From positions 973,001-1,037,000 of the forward strand of contig NZ_SSBQ01000002.1 in the NCBI RefSeq assembly GCF_004795255.1: a DNA stretch of 64,000 bases. The letters run 5' to 3'. The position numbers and the translations under genes are program-made. Under the pieces are notes generated by a model. The model did no database searches. It was given only the letters and a program-made list of their open reading frames with translations, and had not been told where the DNA came from. The DNA comes from Streptomyces sp. RKND-216. GTDB lineage: Bacteria; Actinomycetota; Actinomycetes; Streptomycetales; Streptomycetaceae. Shown here piece after piece: positions 27,972-36,800 of the stretch (position 1 is its first letter; every line of letters begins with the position of its first letter).

Positions 27972-29180
27972 TCACCAGCTGATATGGAGTGTGCGCGGCC
28001 CCCGTACCGTGGTGTCCGGTTTCCACTCGATCTCGCCGTGGACGCGCAGGCCCGGCATGCCCTGCACGAGTGCTTTGAGGGCCTCCTGCAGTTCGACCCT
28101 CGCCAGGTGGGCGCCGAGGCAGTGGTGCGGCCCGTGGCCGAAGGCCATGTGCCGATTGTCGGGTCGGTCCAGCCGGACCTCCTCGGGTTCGTCGAAGGTC
28201 TGACCGTCCCGATTGGCGGCGCTGGTGTCCACGACGACCGGCTCTCCCGCACGCACCAGGACGTTCCCCACCCGCACGTCCTCCAGCGGGTAACGGGGGG
28301 AGACGCCGTTCGCGGTGAAGGGCACGAAACGGAGGAGCTCCTCCACCGCCGTGGGAACGAGCTCCGGGTCCGTGCACAGCCGATTCCACAGTTCTGGCCG
28401 TTCCAGCAGTACGTGGACGAAGTTCGGAATCTGGCTGGCCGTCGTCTCGAAACCACCGATAAGGATCGAGATGCACAGGCCGAGGAGTTCCGGTTCCGTG
28501 AGCCGGTCGTGCGCGTCCCGCGCCTCGATCAGGGCGCTCATCAGGTCGTCGCCCGGTGCCGCGCGACGCTCGAGGATCAAGCGCTCGAAGTAGTCCTGCA
28601 TGTCCGCGAAGCTCTGACCGCACTCCTCGTCAGTGAGCTCGTTTGTGGAGAGTGCCGCATCGCACCAGCTGCGCAATTGGGCACGGTCTTCCTCCGGCAC
28701 CCCGAGGAACTCGCAGATGACGGTGATGGGCATGGCCAACGCGTACGAGCCGACCAGTTCGGCCGGGGCTCCCGCCGCCCTCATGTCGGCCACGAGCTTC
28801 GCGGCCAACTCTCCGATCCAGGCCCGTTTTCCCTCGATGCGCCGGGCGGTGAAAGCTTTCGACACCAGCGTGCGTACCCGAGTGTGATCGGGCGGGTCCA
28901 TGGTGAGAATGCTTTCCGGAATGGCACGCGGCGTCATGCGGGGCTCGTCCCGGCGTGTCACCTCGGCGCGCGAGAAGCGCCGGTCGGTCAGCACGAGACG
29001 CGCGTCGACGTAGCGTGTGACCAGCCACGCCGGGTCGCCGTACGGCAACTGAACCCGGATCGGTTCCCCGTCCTGCAAGAGCTTGGCGTACTCCCCGGAA
29101 AGTTCGAGCCCCCGTCCCCCGGCGAAGGGATAGGGAACTGCTTCTCCCTGGTGCTTCTCGGCTTCCACTCCGGTGCTCAC
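27972..29180 (-). CDS. Cytochrome P450 (tailoring, CYP105/107-like)
   Basis: This 402-aa soluble bacterial P450 is of the length and style of Streptomyces macrolide-tailoring enzymes. The I-helix is ILIGGFETTAS, the K-helix EXXR is VEELLRF, and the heme loop is FGHGPHHCLGAHLARVE with the Cys near residue 354. All core motifs are present. It is flanked by two DUF3224 genes, all within the leinamycin-type cluster, so hydroxylation or epoxidation of the polyketide is likely. The subfamily and site of oxidation cannot be read from sequence. Ferredoxin and reductase are not encoded nearby. Confidence 0.9.
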   Translation of the reverse strand: MSTGVEAEKHQGEAVPYPFAGGRGLELSGEYAKLLQDGEPIRVQLPYGDPAWLVTRYVDARLVLTDRRFSRAEVTRRDEPRMTPRAIPESILTMDPPDHTRVRTLVSKAFTARRIEGKRAWIGELAAKLVADMRAAGAPAELVGSYALAMPITVICEFLGVPEEDRAQLRSWCDAALSTNELTDEECGQSFADMQDYFERLILERRAAPGDDLMSALIEARDAHDRLTEPELLGLCISILIGGFETTASQIPNFVHVLLERPELWNRLCTDPELVPTAVEELLRFVPFTANGVSPRYPLEDVRVGNVLVRAGEPVVVDTSAANRDGQTFDEPEEVRLDRPDNRHMAFGHGPHHCLGAHLARVELQEALKALVQGMPGLRVHGEIEWKPDTTVRGPRTLHISW

Positions 29181-29251
29181 TCTGCCTGCCTCCTTCAGAT
29201 TACCGCCGGGCCCGACGGCCGACGAGCACAGTGCACGCTGCGCCGCACACG

Positions 29252-29270
29252 GCGTGACGCCAGGTCACGC
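29252..29270. promoter_or_regulatory. 19-bp palindrome between divergent P450 and DUF3224 genes
   Basis: Seven-bp arms GCGTGAC (29252-29258) and GTCACGC (29264-29270) with a 5-nt spacer lie in the 162-bp divergent intergenic region. The location suggests an operator controlling one or both genes. Confidence 0.45.
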
Positions 29271-29342
29271 TAGCGGCCGCAGCAGCCGGGGCATGCTCAA
29301 TCCGGAACATCCCCGGGAGGCGTCGCGCCCGATACTGCGCGC

Positions 29343-29747
29343 ATGACACTCACACGGATCCAGGCCACGTTCACCGTCGACGTCTGGGACGCCACCCCTG
29401 ACGAACCGGTGGAGGGCGGCCCCAGCACGGGTCGGGTGGAACTGAGCAAGACCTACACCGAGGGAGACGTGACCGGCACGGCGGCGGGCCACATGGCCAC
29501 CACGCAGGGCCCCGGGGGCGCCGCCTACGTGGCGCAGGAGCGCGTCACCGGCACCATGGCCGGCCGCACGGGGACGTTCGTCCTCGAACACCGGGCGACG
29601 CAGATTCTCGATCAGGAACCAGTGACGTGGGCTGGCATCGTCCCCGGGTCCGGCACCGGCGAACTGTCGGGCGTGAGCGGCGAGGGAACCCTGGGACACG
29701 GCACTCTCGATCTCCGGGTGGAGTTTCCCGACAGGGACCGCACGTAG
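29343..29747 (+). CDS. DUF3224 protein (copy 2)
   Basis: This 134-aa DUF3224 protein has the same strand pattern as copy 1 (YTEGDVTGTAAGHM, AAYVAQERVTGTMAGRTG, VPGSGTGELSGVSGEGTL), but the two are clearly diverged. It is the only + strand gene in the whole cluster, divergent from the P450 and convergent with the phosphopantetheinyl transferase. No Shine-Dalgarno is at the usual distance (GGAGG is 23 nt away). GATACT lies 6 nt before the ATG, which would fit a leaderless transcript. Function is unknown; its placement suggests a link with the P450 or the product. Confidence 0.78.
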   Translation: MTLTRIQATFTVDVWDATPDEPVEGGPSTGRVELSKTYTEGDVTGTAAGHMATTQGPGGAAYVAQERVTGTMAGRTGTFVLEHRATQILDQEPVTWAGIVPGSGTGELSGVSGEGTLGHGTLDLRVEFPDRDRT

Positions 29748-29787
29748 CCTTCCGGCGGCCCGGCACACCTCCCACGGCTATGCGCCG

Positions 29788-30588
29788 TCAGCCGACGCGC
29801 AGCCGATGTGCCGGATAGGTGCGCCACGGGAAGCCGTGGTGCACCTGGACCGCCTGCTCACCGGGGGCGCGCCGTTCCACCGCGACCGCGGCGACGACGT
29901 CCGGCCCCGCGTCGAACACCCGGAATCGCCAGCGGGACTCCACGTCGTCTTCAGGGGGCCGGAATCCGACCACGTGACCGGTTTCGTCGAGAGCGAACGC
30001 GAAGGAGTCGAAGGGCAGGCCGATGCCTGTACCGCGCGCCTTCACGTATGCCTCCTTCAGGCTCCACAGCCGGGTCGTCGCCCTGTCACGCGTCCTGCCC
30101 TCCTCTAGAGCGCGCAGACCGCTGCACTCCTCGTCGGAGAACATCGCCGCGATTGCGGCGGATCCTTGGCCTGTCGCCGTCCGGGAGACTCGTTCCACAT
30201 CGACGCCGACACGGCCGGGCCGGGCGAGTGCCAGGGCGTTCATGCCCTCGGTGTGGGAGAGGTTGAAGTCGAAGGCCGCCCGGCCTCGCGGCGCGACGCT
30301 CTCCGGGAGCCGCAGCCGCGGTCGGCCCAACGGGGAGCGCACGATGACCAGTTCGGCTTCCGGGATTCCGGTTTCCAGGGCAAGTGCCCGCCGGACCAGC
30401 ACCCGTGCTGTGCGGTACTGCCGGCGGTCCTGTTCACGGCGGAGCCGCTCCCCCGCCGCCCACTCGTCGGGGTCCAACCAGTGCAGGGCCAGTATGTCGG
30501 CCGTCGGCGGCGGCAGCGCCTCGTTCGGGCAGAGCCACACCGTCACCTCGCCGTCCTCCCCGTGCGGGAGAGCACCGTGAGCCGACAT
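29788..30588 (-). CDS. Sfp-type 4'-phosphopantetheinyl transferase
   Basis: This 266-aa Sfp-type PPTase converts apo carrier proteins to their holo forms. The GVDVERV motif (Mg2+ ligand region) and the WSLKEAYVKARGTG signature are intact, and DFNLSHTEG supplies the conserved His. Its ATG overlaps the thioesterase TAA (TAATG), so it is coupled to the leinamycin-type operon and likely serves the many ACP/PCP domains of the two megasynthases. Open frame upstream to 30720 lies inside the thioesterase and is rejected. Confidence 0.92.
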   Translation of the reverse strand: MSAHGALPHGEDGEVTVWLCPNEALPPPTADILALHWLDPDEWAAGERLRREQDRRQYRTARVLVRRALALETGIPEAELVIVRSPLGRPRLRLPESVAPRGRAAFDFNLSHTEGMNALALARPGRVGVDVERVSRTATGQGSAAIAAMFSDEECSGLRALEEGRTRDRATTRLWSLKEAYVKARGTGIGLPFDSFAFALDETGHVVGFRPPEDDVESRWRFRVFDAGPDVVAAVAVERRAPGEQAVQVHHGFPWRTYPAHRLRVG

Positions 30589-31340
30589 TACCCGGGCGGA
30601 CTGAGGGCCGGTGCCAGAGAGGACCACAGCGCCTCGAGCACTTCCTTGGAGTCCTTCAGGTAGAAGTGGTCCCCAGGGAAGACCCGTAGCCGGAAGTTCC
30701 CGCTGGTCACCTCGCGCCACCCGCCGACCTCCTGCGGCGCGGCGAGCGGATCACGATCGCCGCAAAAGGCGTGGACGGGGCAGGAGAGCAACGGGCCGGG
30801 TGCCGGCCGGTAGGTCTCGTTCAGCTCGAAGTCGGCCCGGAGAAACGGCAGGAACAGACGGATCACCTCAGGTTTGCCGGCGACCTCCGCCGGGGTGCCG
30901 CCGAGCCTGACCATCTCGGCCAGGAAATCCTTCTCCGCCAGACCCGAGACCGGTGACAGCCGGCTGGGCATGTGGGGCGCTCGTCGCCCCGAGACGAGCA
31001 GGGCCTCCGGCCCGGGGTCTCCGGCCCGGCGCAGGGCACGGGCCGCTTCGTAGGCGACCACCGAGCCCAGGCTGTGTCCGAAGAAGGCGTAGGGACGGTC
31101 CAGGTGGGGGCGCAGGCCGGCGACGAGCTCGGAGACGAGAGGGGTCATGCGGCGATGGGGCTGCTCCCGCATTCGTGATTCGCGTCCCGGGAGGACGACC
31201 GGAACCACTTCGATCCCCGTAGGCGTCTGCTCGCGCCACGGGCGGAAGAAGGCACTGCCGCCGCCGGCGTGTGCGAAGCAGAAGATCCGCAGGCGCGCGT
31301 CGGCGCCGCTCGGGGTAGGACTGACCCAGGAGCCCGACAT
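30588..31340 (-). CDS. Type II thioesterase (LnmN-like)
   Basis: This 250-aa alpha/beta-hydrolase is an editing thioesterase. The nucleophile elbow is GHSLGS with Ser90, the acid is in FCGDRDPL, and the His is in FPGDHFYL. The oxyanion region is FAHAGGGSAFF. Type II thioesterases clear misprimed or stalled carrier proteins, and leinamycin clusters encode one (LnmN) next to the HMGS-like gene as here. It follows the HMGS-like gene by 45 bp and overlaps the PPTase start by one base. Confidence 0.92.
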   Translation of the reverse strand: MSGSWVSPTPSGADARLRIFCFAHAGGGSAFFRPWREQTPTGIEVVPVVLPGRESRMREQPHRRMTPLVSELVAGLRPHLDRPYAFFGHSLGSVVAYEAARALRRAGDPGPEALLVSGRRAPHMPSRLSPVSGLAEKDFLAEMVRLGGTPAEVAGKPEVIRLFLPFLRADFELNETYRPAPGPLLSCPVHAFCGDRDPLAAPQEVGGWREVTSGNFRLRVFPGDHFYLKDSKEVLEALWSSLAPALSPPG

Positions 31341-31385
31341 GTTGGTTTCCCGTGCTTTCTCTCGTCGTCGGCGGCCGACTCGTGC

Positions 31386-32642
31386 TCAGCGCCACGTGTA
31401 CTGCCGGTGGTAGTTCTTGACGCCGGTGAAGGCGAGGATCTCCTTGCGGTCGACGGCTCGTTGACCGATCGCTTCCCAGCGCGCGGCGTCGATCATCCGG
31501 TCTTGCACGGGTACCAGGCACTTCAGGTTCTCCTCCAGGAGACCCGTGTACTCGTCGAAGGAGACGTCGGCTCGGTTCTCCACATGGGTGCCGATGTTCA
31601 TGGCAGAGACCGTGGCGGCGCTCTCCGCGTCCACGACGCCGCTGAAGAACTCCGAGGAGCAGCCGGAACCGTAGGAGAAGACGCCGACGCGGCTCGGAGC
31701 AGTCACCGTGCCCGAGTCGAGGAGGCTGGCAAGGGCCAGGTAGACGGAGCCCGAGCACAGGTTGCCGACGAGCGAGGGGTACCTCAGCGACGGGACGACG
31801 CGTCGTGCGAAGTCCTCCTGCAGCTCGCCCGCCGGCTTGCCGCGGTCCCGCATCAGTTTCCGGTGGGCCGCCTTGACCAGTCCGGCGAACGGCGTGTGCA
31901 TCACGAGGTGGTCGAACGTCGTGGCGATGTCGACGCCCTCGACCCGGTCGGCGTAGTCCGCGAAACTGTGCGTCAAGCAGTCGAGGTAGGCGAACAGCGA
32001 GCGGTCCACGTCCGCGATGTCGAAGTCCGGTGCGGGCCTGGCCGAATCCAGAGTCTCGTAGCTGTAGTTGCCGAAGGCGCCGAGGTCCAGGGGCATCACT
32101 CGGGGATCGTCACTCAGCAGGACGGCGGCCGCACCGTGTCCAGCGGCCGGTTCCGAATAGGCCGCCCGCTCGTCGACGACGGCCACGTCCGTCGCGATGA
32201 CCAAAGCCTTTGCACCCGGCGATAGGCCCGAGGCCAGATAGCCAGTCGCCAACTGAACGGCGGCCGTGGCCCCGAAGCACGCCTGTTTGACCTCGATCAT
32301 CCGGCAGTGACGACTGAGCCCCAGGTACTCGTGCACGTACGAGGCGACGGACTTGCTATAGTCCACGCCCGACTCAGTGGAGGTGACGAGGATCTCGATG
32401 CGGTCACGCTGCTCGGGCGGGAGGGCGTCGACGATCGGGCGTGCCGCGTTCACCGCGTTGGTGACCGGGTCCTCGAAGGGGAGTGCCAGGGAGCGGCGCG
32501 TCATCATCAGGTTGTCGATGCGGTCGGTGTCCAGCCCTCGTCCCCTGAAGAGCTCCTGGACGGTGATGGCGGCGAGTCCGCACCACACGTTGAGCGCCTC
32601 GATGCCGCAGCCGTCGCGGCGGACGTACGCGGGCTCGGTCAT
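31386..32642 (-). CDS. HMG-CoA-synthase-like beta-branching enzyme (LnmM-type)
   Basis: This 418-aa HMG-CoA-synthase homologue condenses an ACP-bound acyl donor onto a beta-ketoacyl-ACP of the PKS. The catalytic Glu90 is in STESGVDYSKS, the nucleophile Cys122 is in VKQACFGATAA, and the His249 is in HTPFAGLVKAAH. In leinamycin biosynthesis LnmM uses a propionyl donor made by LnmK on LnmL, giving a C2 branch. The same three genes are adjacent here, with ATGA overlap to the ACP. The enoyl-CoA-hydratase-like partner (LnmF type) is not in the window. Confidence 0.93.
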   Translation of the reverse strand: MTEPAYVRRDGCGIEALNVWCGLAAITVQELFRGRGLDTDRIDNLMMTRRSLALPFEDPVTNAVNAARPIVDALPPEQRDRIEILVTSTESGVDYSKSVASYVHEYLGLSRHCRMIEVKQACFGATAAVQLATGYLASGLSPGAKALVIATDVAVVDERAAYSEPAAGHGAAAVLLSDDPRVMPLDLGAFGNYSYETLDSARPAPDFDIADVDRSLFAYLDCLTHSFADYADRVEGVDIATTFDHLVMHTPFAGLVKAAHRKLMRDRGKPAGELQEDFARRVVPSLRYPSLVGNLCSGSVYLALASLLDSGTVTAPSRVGVFSYGSGCSSEFFSGVVDAESAATVSAMNIGTHVENRADVSFDEYTGLLEENLKCLVPVQDRMIDAARWEAIGQRAVDRKEILAFTGVKNYHRQYTWR

Positions 32643-32899
32643 CGCTGCTCCTCACAGAGGAAGTCCACGAGCGTCTCGATGTCGGGGATGTCGCTGAACG
32701 CGGACATCGGCGTGCGAATGCCGGTGCGCTCGACGAGCAGGGCGATGATTTCCACACGGTCCACGGAGTCGGCACCGAGGTCCTTCAGGTGCCTGCCACC
32801 TCCGATCAGCTCGTCGGGTACGCCGGGAAGGATGCCTCGGACGACCTCGCGCACGAGGGCGTGCGTAGCCGCCCGTTGCGAGGAGTGGGCCAGTGTCAT
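32639..32899 (-). CDS. Stand-alone donor acyl carrier protein (LnmL-type)
   Basis: This 86-aa acyl carrier protein has the phosphopantetheine Ser45 in LGADSVDRVE. It is a discrete ACP, not fused to the PKS. It sits between the LnmK-type and HMGS-type genes with ATGA overlaps on both sides, which identifies it as the donor ACP of the beta-alkylation cassette, loaded and decarboxylated by LnmK. The N-terminal helix is short, and the sequence around Ser lacks a Leu after Ser (DSVDR), as in other donor ACPs. Confidence 0.93.
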   Translation of the reverse strand: MTLAHSSQRAATHALVREVVRGILPGVPDELIGGGRHLKDLGADSVDRVEIIALLVERTGIRTPMSAFSDIPDIETLVDFLCEEQR

Positions 32900-33876
32900 G
32901 CCGGGTCCTTCCGTGGAGGTGCGGTCGGTGCGGGGACTGTGCGAGTGGTGCTGACGGCGAGGACGCGCCGGGTGTCGCGGTCACGTACCACCACGTCACC
33001 GACCTCGTCGCCAGGGACGCCCGTGCGCCGCCAGGACGATGCGGTGAGAGTGAGCACGGAGTCCACGTCGGCGTTGCCGAGGTAGCAGATCTGCTGGTCG
33101 ACGACGGTTCGGGCGAGGAAGGCCGCGGCCGTGCCGCCGCGTTGCCGCCACAGGGCCAGCAGCGCCTCGTCGACCATGGAGAAGTAGGACGCGAAGTAGA
33201 GCAGCCCGACTCCGTTGACGTCGCGGAGGACGTCGACGGGGTGGGTGACGGTCACCTCGTCCGGCATCGCCTCGTAGGCGGGATTCGTCGGGTCGTGGAA
33301 GGTGAGGTCTCGTCGGGCCCGCTGGTACACCGCCCGGGGCGAGAACCGGTCCGGCAGCATCGGCAGGTCCCGGTGCCGGAAGCCGGGAGGAGACGCCTTC
33401 ACCAGCCCCTGGTTGCTGCCAGGGGTGCTCCGTGCGATCCAGCGGTTGAAATTCTCCACGTACAGGCAGTTCTCGCGTGGGCCGAGGTGGAACTCCTCCG
33501 GATCGAGCTGGCGCTCGGCCTCGCCGTCCTCGCTACGCGTGATGCGGTGGAGCGTGAGGACCGACTCGCTGCCCTGGTCGTAGCAGCCGGACACGACGTC
33601 GAGCTGGTCGCCGAAGGTGAGGACGCGGGGATTGATCGAGGCGCTCCCTCGGACGCGGAAGTAGTAGAACGCCAGGTACGTCGGATTCCCGGCGTCGTCG
33701 CGTGCGGTGAAGACGTCCGTCTCACACAGCTCGCTGACCGTTTCCCAGGTCCAGTCGCCGAGGAGGCCCACAAAGAGGGAACTCGGCCCGCACATCCCGG
33801 GCCGTACGGTCACGGAGCGGCGGACGCCGGTACCGCCCGGGCTCCGTGCGGCTGCGGCGCCGGTGGGCGATGTCAT
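32896..33876 (-). CDS. LnmK-type bifunctional acyltransferase/decarboxylase
   Basis: This 326-aa protein matches LnmK of the leinamycin pathway, a double-hotdog enzyme that loads methylmalonyl-CoA onto its ACP and decarboxylates it to propionyl-ACP. Recognisable segments are RPGMCGPSSLFVG, GDWTWETVS and NPTYLAFYYFRVRG (from about residue 64). The catalytic Tyr of LnmK lies in this last segment; Tyr67 is the probable equivalent. The second hotdog repeats the pattern around GLLYFASYFSMVDEALL. Its ATG overlaps the LnmJ-type stop and its stop overlaps the ACP start. LnmK is diagnostic of this family of pathways. Confidence 0.9.
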   Translation of the reverse strand: MTSPTGAAAARSPGGTGVRRSVTVRPGMCGPSSLFVGLLGDWTWETVSELCETDVFTARDDAGNPTYLAFYYFRVRGSASINPRVLTFGDQLDVVSGCYDQGSESVLTLHRITRSEDGEAERQLDPEEFHLGPRENCLYVENFNRWIARSTPGSNQGLVKASPPGFRHRDLPMLPDRFSPRAVYQRARRDLTFHDPTNPAYEAMPDEVTVTHPVDVLRDVNGVGLLYFASYFSMVDEALLALWRQRGGTAAAFLARTVVDQQICYLGNADVDSVLTLTASSWRRTGVPGDEVGDVVVRDRDTRRVLAVSTTRTVPAPTAPPRKDPA

Positions 33877-36800
33877 CGGTCACTCCTCGTCGTTGCGGAG
33901 GGGGCTGCGACGCCGGCCGGGTGCTGCGCGAGGAAGGCGGTCAGGACGTCGTTGAACTCCTCGGCGCTGGTCAGGCTCGGGAAGTGCCCCGCGTCGGCGA
34001 CTTCGTGGTAGCGCGAGTGAGGAATCAGACCGTGGAGCAGGTGAGCGGTCTTCAGCGGGATTACCGTGTCGTGCCGGCCGTGGACGATGAGGGTCGGGGC
34101 AGAGACGTCGGCAAGGCGGTCCAGGAGGTCCGGTTCGGCGGCGAAGACGTCGAGGTAGCGCAGCCCCGTGAGTGGGTCCATGCTCTCGCTGCGCAACAGC
34201 ACTTGCTCATGGTGCGCGCGGTCACGGGCGAAGCGGGGGGACGCGGCGTTCCTTTCGACGTGGTCGAAGTCCTCCTCTACGACGACGCCCAGCCGGTTGG
34301 CCTCGTCTGCGCGGTTGCCGAGCTTGTACGAACTGCCCACGAGGGTCAGCGAAGCGGTGCTCTCGGGGTGGCGCAACGCGAAGGTCTGCGCGACGAGGCC
34401 GCCGAAGGAGGCTCCCGCGATGTGGACGGGCTCCCGGACGCCCAGGGCGCCGAGGGCCTGGCGGGCCAGGTCCGCGAGACCGGCGTAACTGAGGTCGTCC
34501 GCCGCAGTCGTGGCCCCCACCCCGGGATGGTGCACGACGATCACCCGGTACCTGTCGGCCAGGGCGGTGAACTGAGGACCGAACAGGCCGGCTCCGATGT
34601 TGAACGGAAGCATGAGCAGCAGGGCAGGTCCGTTGCCCGCGCTCCACACCTCCACCTGACCGCCCGGCACCTCCAGCAGGTGGCGTTCGACGTGCTCGGC
34701 CAGTTCGCGCAGCACCGCGGCGGTCTCGTCCTGCGCCGTGTACCCCTCGGCGAGTGCCTCGCGAATGTCTTCGGGGACGTGCTCCGCGGGATGGAAGCGT
34801 GCCAGTGCCGGAGTACCGGGGCCGGACGTGGCCGGCAGGAGATCGCGCAGGCCGCTCCGGTCGGCGAAGAGCCGCGTCAGACGGTCCACCACCTCGTCCG
34901 CCTCGTCGTCCTCCATCCCGACGGGTACGGCAAGACGGACCAGCCCCGCATCCTCCTTGCCGCTGCCCAGGTGCGCAGCGGCACGGATGCCCGTGTGCCG
35001 GTAGATCCACGCCAGCACCGCCGGAACGGGCTGCCGGAATGCGCGCAGCTCCCGCATGCGTCCTGTTTCCAGCAGGACGCAGTGGGTCGCCGGGCCCGGG
35101 AGGAGGGGGAGACCGGCGTCGCTCAGTGCCTGGTGGATCCGCGCGACTCGGTGCACGCGGTCGTGGACGGCCCTCACCGCCCACCGGTGGTCCCTGAGGG
35201 CCGTCAGGGTCTCCGCTCGGCCAGTACGGCTCACTGCGGGGCCTCTCATCGAGAGGTGCTCCGTCAGGTGGGCAGCGACTTCCGGGTCGTCGGTCGCGAC
35301 GATCCCCCCGGAGTCGGTGCCGAAGTTCTTGCTCAAGCTCATCGTGACCGCGTCGGCCAGGGACAGGATCTCCTGTGCGACCTCGAACGGGTCCTGGTGA
35401 TGCCGTCCTTTCTCCTGGGTGGTGATGAGGACGGCGTTGTCCAGGACGCGCGTGGTGTCGAGGACCAGTCGTACAGCGTGACGGTCGGCCAGTTCACGGA
35501 CGGCGGTGAGGTTGGCGAGGGACAGCGGTGCCCCGCCCTGCGCGTTGACGCCGGTCTCGACGCACAGGAAGGCGATCCGTCCGGCGTGCTCGGTCAGGAC
35601 GGCTTCGAGGTGGTCCAGATCGATGTCCCCGCGCAAGGCACCGGCGGGGTCGGTGCGGACGCCGACGGGCTGGAAGCCGTTGTCCATCAGGCTGAAATAC
35701 CAGGTCGGGAAGACGGAGTTGTGCACGACCACGGGACCGCGCGAGGGCCATGCCCGGCACAGCGCCGCCTCCGCCGCACGTCCGGAAGGGGTCGGCACCA
35801 CGCAGGAGAAGGGCAGCAGGTCGATGTCTTCGAGGGTGTGACCGGGAGTCAGCTGAACCGCACGCCGTTGGAGTTCGCCGGTTCGCGCCGCGGTGAGCGC
35901 AGGGCCGAGTTCCGCCCAGGAGTCGGTGACCAGGTCGTGGTCCACCAGGTCGGCGGGGAGAAGCAGAGGGTTCCAGCCGTGGGCCTCGAGGTGCCGGGTA
36001 CGCCGGTCGAGCGCGAGATCCGCCGGGCCCGTCGGTGCGGGGGCAGGGCGCTCGGGCGGGATCGCGGGGTTCTGTGCGGGGGCCGCCTCGGGTGTGGCCG
36101 CCCCTTGCCCCGCGCGGTCGGCACCGACCTCCGGGTCCGCGATCATGAGGATCAACCGGGACACGTCCGTGCGTGGTTCGCCGGCCGGCTGGCACAGGTA
36201 GAGCGGGTGGTTGTCCGGGCGGAACTTGTTCTTGAAGCGGAAATTGCCGTCACCGGTGAAGATGCCGCGAGACCGCAGTTCCGCGAGGGCGGCCTCGACC
36301 TCGGGCGCCGCATTGGGGGATTCGCCGATCCGGGCGCCGAAGCTGCCGCCGAAGCTGAAGACCGTGCACCCTTCAGCGGCCGTCCTCTCGATGATCTTGA
36401 CCACGGCGTAGTCGAGGCCGCCCGGGGGCGCGTCCTCCGGGTAGAACTCCAGGTCGAGGAGGTAGCCGGGCTCCGAGGGGATCTTCGTCACGATCACCGC
36501 GCTGACCATACGGTCGTCGACGTACGTGAGGAACATGCGGTGTCTCTGCTGCAGGATGCCACGCCCGATCTCGTCCCGCACCGTGGAGACATAGGGGTTC
36601 ACCATCGCCTTCGCGTCGCCCCACCTGTCGATCATCTCGGTGATCGCACGGTCGGTCGTCCGATCGGAGCCGACCTCGTACTCGACGGTGCGGCACTCAC
36701 CGGACTTCTCGAACCTGCCGATCAGGTAGCGCAAGCGCGCCATGCGGCCGCCTGCGAGGGAGAAGTTCTGGATGTCTTCCAGGCGTTGCAGGGCGCCGAA

